A DNA stretch of 55,238 bases from Lachnospiraceae bacterium (GTDB lineage Bacteria; Bacillota; Clostridia; Lachnospirales; Lachnospiraceae): positions 1 through 55,238 of the forward strand of contig CAAFWV010000045.1 in NCBI GenBank assembly GCA_900766815.1, written 5' to 3'. The translations under genes and the position numbers were made by a program. This document shows positions 51,445 through 55,238 of this stretch, piece by piece (positions within the stretch are counted from its first letter, which is position 1; each line of letters opens with the position of its first letter). The notes beneath the pieces were generated by a model. The model was given only the letters and a program-made list of their open reading frames with translations, did no database searches and was not told where the DNA came from.

Positions 51445-53088
51445 ATGGAGAATGTAATAGAATGTCCATCTTGTGGACGTGAGCTTGATAAGGATAAGGT
51501 AATAAAGCATAAGTACGTCTGCTATGAGTGCGGATATTATTTCAGGGTTAGAACCAATAACAGGATCAAGATGGTGGCTGACAGAGGTTCCTTCGAGCAG
51601 TGGTTCGAGGACCTGGTGGAGAGCAATCCACTTAAATTCGAGGGCTATGAAGAGAAGCTTGAGACAACCAGGGAAAAGACCGGCTTAACTGAAGCAGTGA
51701 CAGTCGGTAAGTGTAAGATATACGGCGAGGAAGCTGTTATCGGAGTATGTGACTCGAGATTCCTTATGGGAAGTATGGGTCATGTGGTTGGTGAAAGAAT
51801 AACCGCTGCTGTTGAGAGGGCGACCGAGCTTAAGCTTCCTGTATTCATATTCTGTTGTTCGGGAGGAGCCAGAATGCAGGAGGGTATTATCTCTCTTATG
51901 CAGATGGCCAAGACTACTGCAGCTATCAAGAAGCATTCCGATGCAGGATTGTTCTACTGTACGATTCTGACTGATCCTACAACAGGTGGTGTTACTGCAA
52001 GCTTTGCAACAGTAGGTGATGTTGTAATGGCTGAGCCCGGAGCCTTAATCGGCTTCGCAGGTCCCAGAGTAATCAAGCAGACCATCGGACAGGACCTGCC
52101 TGAGGGCTTCCAGAGAGCAGAGTTCCAGGTAGAGAAGGGCTTCGCAGACGGAATTGTAAAGAGAGAGGATCTAAGAAAGACAATCTATTATCTTATTGTT
52201 GCCAACAGACCGAAGGAAGAGGTCTTCAGGGTAAGAAGGCAGTCGGAAGAAGATAAGAGATTCATGTATACGGAGATTCTCAAGGAGCTTACCTGGAAGA
52301 GCAGGGCTCTCACCGCATGGGAGAAGGTTAAGGCTGTAAGACAGGCTATAAGACCTTCTGCCAAGGATTATATGGATAATATCTTTGACTTCTTCGTAGA
52401 GGCCAAGGGTGACAGAGCCTTCGGTGATGACCAGGCTATTATGGGTGGAATCGCAATGCTTAACGGTCAGCCCATAACCGTAATTGCCGATATGAAGGGT
52501 AATACCATCGAAGAGTGCCGGAAGAGGAACTTCGGTATGCCGCTCCCTGAAGGCTATCGCAAGGCACTAAGACTTATGAAGCAGGCTGAGAAGTTCGGAA
52601 GACCCATAGTCAGCTTCGTTAATACTGCAGGAGCATACTGCGGAATAGAAGCAGAGGAGAGGGGTCAGGGCGAAGCAATAGCAAGGAATCTGCTTGAGAT
52701 GAGTGCACTTAAGGTTCCGGTTCTCTGTATTGTTATCGGAGAAGGCGGCAGCGGTGGAGCACTTGCTACAGCAGTAGGCAATGAAGTATGGATGATGGAG
52801 AATGCCACATATTCCATACTGTCTCCTGAAGGCTTTGCCTCTATATTATGGAAGGATGCCTCAGCTGCACCTAAGGCCAGTGAGGTCATGAATATTACCG
52901 CACAGGATCTTAAGAGACTTGGAGTGGTAGAGAAGATTATCCCTGAATTCGGAGGAGCCAATCCGAATACAGCCGAGGCTATCGGAGAATATATGAGGGA
53001 TGAGATAGTGAAGTTCCTTGATGCCTGCGAGGGTAAGGACTGGGAGAGCTTCGCTGAGGACAGATATAAAAGATTCAGAAAATACTAG
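51445..53088 (+). CDS. Acetyl-CoA carboxylase carboxyltransferase, fused beta-alpha (AccD-AccA)
   Basis: One 547-residue chain combines both carboxyltransferase subunits that make malonyl-CoA. Residues 1-255 are AccD-like with a zinc ribbon (Cys7, Cys10, Cys26, Cys29) and the crotonase-like CCSGGARMQEGI and TDPTTGGVTASFA. Residues about 275-547 are AccA-like, with WEKVKAVRQAIRPSAKDYM, GDRAFGDDQAIMGGIA, FVNTAGAYCGIEAEERGQG and EGGSGGALA. The frame continues without interruption through the junction, so it is a genuine fusion rather than two genes. The biotin carrier (accB) and biotin carboxylase (accC) are not in the operon. Confidence 0.95.
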   Translation: MENVIECPSCGRELDKDKVIKHKYVCYECGYYFRVRTNNRIKMVADRGSFEQWFEDLVESNPLKFEGYEEKLETTREKTGLTEAVTVGKCKIYGEEAVIGVCDSRFLMGSMGHVVGERITAAVERATELKLPVFIFCCSGGARMQEGIISLMQMAKTTAAIKKHSDAGLFYCTILTDPTTGGVTASFATVGDVVMAEPGALIGFAGPRVIKQTIGQDLPEGFQRAEFQVEKGFADGIVKREDLRKTIYYLIVANRPKEEVFRVRRQSEEDKRFMYTEILKELTWKSRALTAWEKVKAVRQAIRPSAKDYMDNIFDFFVEAKGDRAFGDDQAIMGGIAMLNGQPITVIADMKGNTIEECRKRNFGMPLPEGYRKALRLMKQAEKFGRPIVSFVNTAGAYCGIEAEERGQGEAIARNLLEMSALKVPVLCIVIGEGGSGGALATAVGNEVWMMENATYSILSPEGFASILWKDASAAPKASEVMNITAQDLKRLGVVEKIIPEFGGANPNTAEAIGEYMRDEIVKFLDACEGKDWESFAEDRYKRFRKY

Positions 53089-53097
53089 GATGGATTA

Positions 53098-54024
53098 ATG
53101 GGACTTAAGATATTAGGAACCGGAAGTGCTCTGCCTGAGAAGGTTGTTACCAATTTCGACCTTATAAAGACAATGGATACTTCTGATGAATGGATTAGAG
53201 AGCGAACAGGAATCGGTTCACGTCATGTGGTAACCGGTTCGGACGATACAGAGACAACACTTGGTGCAAATGCAGCAAGGAAGGCGATTGAGGCGGCAGG
53301 ACTTACTGCTTCCGATATTGATTTAATCCTTGTTGCTACCTGTACCGCAGATGACAGACTTCCCTGTGTTGCCTGCAAGATTCAGGCGGCTTTGGGAGCT
53401 AAGCAGGCAGCGGCCTTTGACATCAATGCAGCATGTGCGGGATTCTTAATAGGATTATCTGTGGCTGAGGGATACCTTAGTTCGGGCGCTTTTACCAATG
53501 TATTGATTGTTGGAACCGAGACAGTATCCAAGATTGTGGACTGGAGCGACAGAGGAAGCGCAATTCTCTTCGGAGACGGCGCCGGAGCCTGTGTGGTGAC
53601 ACGCAGTGAGGCCTCCTTTACTTTCGCCCTCGGAGCTGACGGTGAGGGCGGCGACGCATTAAGATGCGCACATAATTCGACGGTTACCATGGATGGTCAG
53701 GCGGTATATCGTTTCGCTACACGTACAGTGCCCAGGGTAATTAATGAAGTGCTTGAGAAGGCAGGAATGACGGCTGCAGAGGTTGATAAATATGTGCTTC
53801 ATCAGGCCAATATGAGGATAATTGCGTCGATTGCGAAGGGACTTAAGGAGCCGATAGAGAAGTTCCCGACCAATATCGAGAATGTGGGTAATATGAGTTC
53901 GGCGTCCATACCTGTTCTTCTTGACGAATTGGTAAGAGATGGTAAGATAGTAGCCGGAGAGAAAATAATGTTGGCGGGCTTTGGTGCAGGACTTACCTAC
54001 GGCGCGTGTGTGATGGAATATTAA
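53098..54024 (+). CDS. fabH: 3-oxoacyl-ACP synthase III
   Basis: FabH starts each fatty acid by condensing acyl-CoA with malonyl-ACP; its primer choice sets straight or branched chains. The 308-residue protein has nucleophile Cys113 (NAACAGFLIG), His in LHQANMRI near 239-246 and Asn in NVGNMSSAS. The substrate-pocket residues do not let me state primer preference. It lies after accDA and before the FabT-like gene, unlike streptococcal operons where fabT-fabH come first. Confidence 0.96.
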   Translation: MGLKILGTGSALPEKVVTNFDLIKTMDTSDEWIRERTGIGSRHVVTGSDDTETTLGANAARKAIEAAGLTASDIDLILVATCTADDRLPCVACKIQAALGAKQAAAFDINAACAGFLIGLSVAEGYLSSGAFTNVLIVGTETVSKIVDWSDRGSAILFGDGAGACVVTRSEASFTFALGADGEGGDALRCAHNSTVTMDGQAVYRFATRTVPRVINEVLEKAGMTAAEVDKYVLHQANMRIIASIAKGLKEPIEKFPTNIENVGNMSSASIPVLLDELVRDGKIVAGEKIMLAGFGAGLTYGACVMEY

Positions 54025-54026
54025 TT

Positions 54027-54482
54027 ATGATTAGTAAGGATGAGAAATCTTTAAATGAATTATTGGTAAGTCTCTTTGGTCAGGTGATGGCGACGGAGTC
54101 TAAGGCAGTGATTACAGAAGAATTCAAGGATATGACTGAGAATGAGATGCATATCTTAGAAGCTGTGGGCACGGATGTGGAGAATCCCATGAAGGTGTCG
54201 GATATCGCTGCCAAGCTTGGCGTTACAACAAGTACTCTCACTATCAATATGAATGCGCTTGAGAAGAAGGGTTATGTGGTAAGGGAGAGAAGCACTAAGG
54301 ATAAGAGGATTGTCTATGTGCGTCTGACTGAGCGTGGAAGAAAGGCATTCTTCCATCACAGGGACTTCCATAAGAAGATGATTAAGTCTATTGTGAGCGG
54401 CATCTCCAAGGAGGAGAGACGCGTGCTTATAGACTGCTTATGCAGGCTTCAGGAATTCTTCGAGAGCTACGGAGAAGATTAA
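54027..54482 (+). CDS. fabT: MarR-family transcriptional regulator, probable FabT
   Basis: The 151-residue winged-helix protein has a MarR core: MTENEMHILEAVG, then the recognition helix region VSDIAAKLGVTTSTLTINMNALEKKGYV and the wing RSTKDKRIVYVRLTERGRK. The position at the end of the fab operon, and the two TTTGA-N3-TCAAA sites on the acpP promoter, make it a strong candidate for FabT, which in streptococci represses fab genes with long-chain acyl-ACP as corepressor. I chose the ATG at 54027, 2 bases after the fabH stop; a GTG start at 54006 would overlap fabH. Autoregulation follows if the operon is one transcript. Confidence 0.85.
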   Translation: MISKDEKSLNELLVSLFGQVMATESKAVITEEFKDMTENEMHILEAVGTDVENPMKVSDIAAKLGVTTSTLTINMNALEKKGYVVRERSTKDKRIVYVRLTERGRKAFFHHRDFHKKMIKSIVSGISKEERRVLIDCLCRLQEFFESYGED

Positions 54483-54483
54483 G

Positions 54484-55056
54484 ATGCTTGTGCAGTTATA
54501 CTTAGCCTTCCTTAGAATAGGAGGGCTTACCTTCGGTGGCGGACTTACGATGCTGCCGATGCTTAAATACGAACTGGTGGAGAAGAACCATTGGATAACA
54601 GAGGAGGAGCTGATTGACTGTTATGCCGTTGGTCAGTGTACACCGGGAATCATAGCGATAAACACAGCCACCTATGTAGGCTTCAAGAAAAAGGGAGTCA
54701 TGGGTGGCATTTTCTCGACTCTGGGAATGGTAACACCATCGCTTGTCATCATTACTGTTCTTGCAGCTTCCTTAAGTACAATTCTGGATAATGTGTGGGT
54801 AGGGCATGCCCTCATGGGTATCAGAGGAGTAGTATGCGCCCTGATGTTCAATACGGTCTTAAATCTGGCTAAGAAGAGCCTCATTAATGTGCCGACCTGT
54901 ATAATCTGTGCCATAGTGCTTGCATTATGTCTTCTTACTGACATCCCCTCAGTGATAATCGTTATAGTGACTGCTGTCATAGGTGTTGTCAGTGAGTGGT
55001 ATAGCGGCAGCAAAAGTAAGAATGAGAAAGTAATTGGGGAGGACGGTTTGGAATGA
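54484..55056 (+). CDS. Chromate transporter, half-size protein 1
   Basis: The 190-residue membrane protein belongs to the CHR family in its short form, one of a pair encoded by adjacent genes. The N-terminal signature is present (FLRIGGLTFGGGLTMLPMLK near 10-29; YAVGQCTPGIIAINTATYVG). It starts one base after the marR stop and overlaps the next gene by 4 bases (ATGA). Family members export chromate, but the real substrate of clostridial pairs is not established. Confidence 0.9.
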   Translation: MLVQLYLAFLRIGGLTFGGGLTMLPMLKYELVEKNHWITEEELIDCYAVGQCTPGIIAINTATYVGFKKKGVMGGIFSTLGMVTPSLVIITVLAASLSTILDNVWVGHALMGIRGVVCALMFNTVLNLAKKSLINVPTCIICAIVLALCLLTDIPSVIIVIVTAVIGVVSEWYSGSKSKNEKVIGEDGLE

Positions 55057-55238
55057 ATATACTGGTTGAACTCTTCATTGAATTCTTCAAAATCGGATTG
55101 TTTGCGGTGGGTGGAGGACCGGCTACCTTACCCTTCCTTATGGATCTGACCGAGATCAGGCCCTGGTTCACCATGCAGGACTTAACCAATATGATTGCCG
55201 TAAGTGAATCTACCCCGGGTCCTTTAGGCCTCAACATG
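55053..55238 (+). CDS. Chromate transporter, half-size protein 2 (3' end outside window)
   Basis: The frame runs off the window end after 62 codons. It repeats the CHR N-terminal pattern: FFKIGLFAVGGGPATLPFL and AVSESTPGPLGLN. It overlaps the preceding half-gene by 4 bases. As in other short-form CHR pairs, the two halves probably form a heterodimer. Confidence 0.9.
   Translation, partial: MNILVELFIEFFKIGLFAVGGGPATLPFLMDLTEIRPWFTMQDLTNMIAVSESTPGPLGLNM

Noticed and set aside
51445..53088. Frameshift or misassembly joining accD and accA
   Set aside because: The frame is open through the junction, both halves are complete with all key residues, and AccDA fusions are known in Firmicutes.
1..55238. 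CRISPR arrays, insertion sequences, prophage, tRNA or rRNA genes
   Set aside because: No direct-repeat arrays, transposase or phage genes, cloverleaf sequences or rRNA signatures were seen on either strand.

Overview
The window is a 55 kb stretch of a bacterial chromosome in which every supported gene lies on the + strand. It most resembles a low-to-mid GC Firmicute of class Clostridia, probably Lachnospiraceae. The evidence is AGGAGG-type ribosome binding sites, TTGACA/TATAAT promoters, a CIRCE operator before groESL, FabK as the enoyl-ACP reductase, a fused AccD-AccA, a BmrCD-like exporter and a long RelA/SpoT enzyme. The family-level placement is inference from gene content; no rRNA is present. 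I see no tRNA, rRNA, insertion sequence, prophage or CRISPR array, and this reads as core chromosome. No intergenic stretch exceeds about 265 bases.

Layout. 1-6477: nucleotide and wall precursor genes (carB 3' part, purF, ddl, murF, pyrB, pyrI). 6519-14124: an NhaC-type antiporter, then a folate block (folC, folE, folB-folK fusion) interrupted by a complete ECF transporter (S component, double ATPase, EcfT). 14278-16847: an amino-acid ABC permease and lipoprotein without an ATPase, then a Na+/Ca2+ exchanger-family protein. 17074-20718: a MacAB/YknXYZ-like adaptor, ATPase and permease. 20785-23612: proC, a degenerate GGDEF protein, and a D-lactate-dehydrogenase-like enzyme with a cysteine-rich tail. 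23875-25804: groES-groEL under CIRCE. 25952-29447: a heterodimeric ABC exporter. 29537-34233: apt, relA, a metallo-beta-lactamase-fold hydrolase and an unrecognised membrane-anchored protein. 34256-39477: a sodium/solute symporter, glycogen phosphorylase, and a NYN nuclease-like protein with two LOTUS (OST-HTH) domains. 39597-46746: polysaccharide deacetylase, bactofilin, pyrH, frr, uppS, cdsA, dxr, rseP. 46918-54482: the type II fatty acid synthesis operon (acpP, fabK, fabD, fabG, fabF, fabZ, accDA, fabH) ending in a MarR-family FabT-like regulator, followed by two half-size chromate-transporter genes, the second cut by the window end.

How the parts work together. The 3' third is an envelope factory: CDP-diacylglycerol, undecaprenyl diphosphate and DXP-pathway isoprenoid genes sit just before the fatty acid operon. 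The best regulatory observation is a 31-base perfect palindrome on the acpP promoter. It contains two adjacent TTTGA-N3-TCAAA sites, the pattern bound by FabT-type repressors, and the operon it drives carries a MarR/FabT-like gene near its end. That suggests feedback control of lipid synthesis. accB and accC are absent from this operon and must lie elsewhere if the acetyl-CoA carboxylase is complete. I found no clearly new defence or mobile system. The less ordinary items are the cysteine-tailed dehydrogenase, the NYN-LOTUS protein, the deacetylase-bactofilin pair, the ECF transporter in the folate block with an internal terminator, and the duplicated-domain membrane protein after relA.
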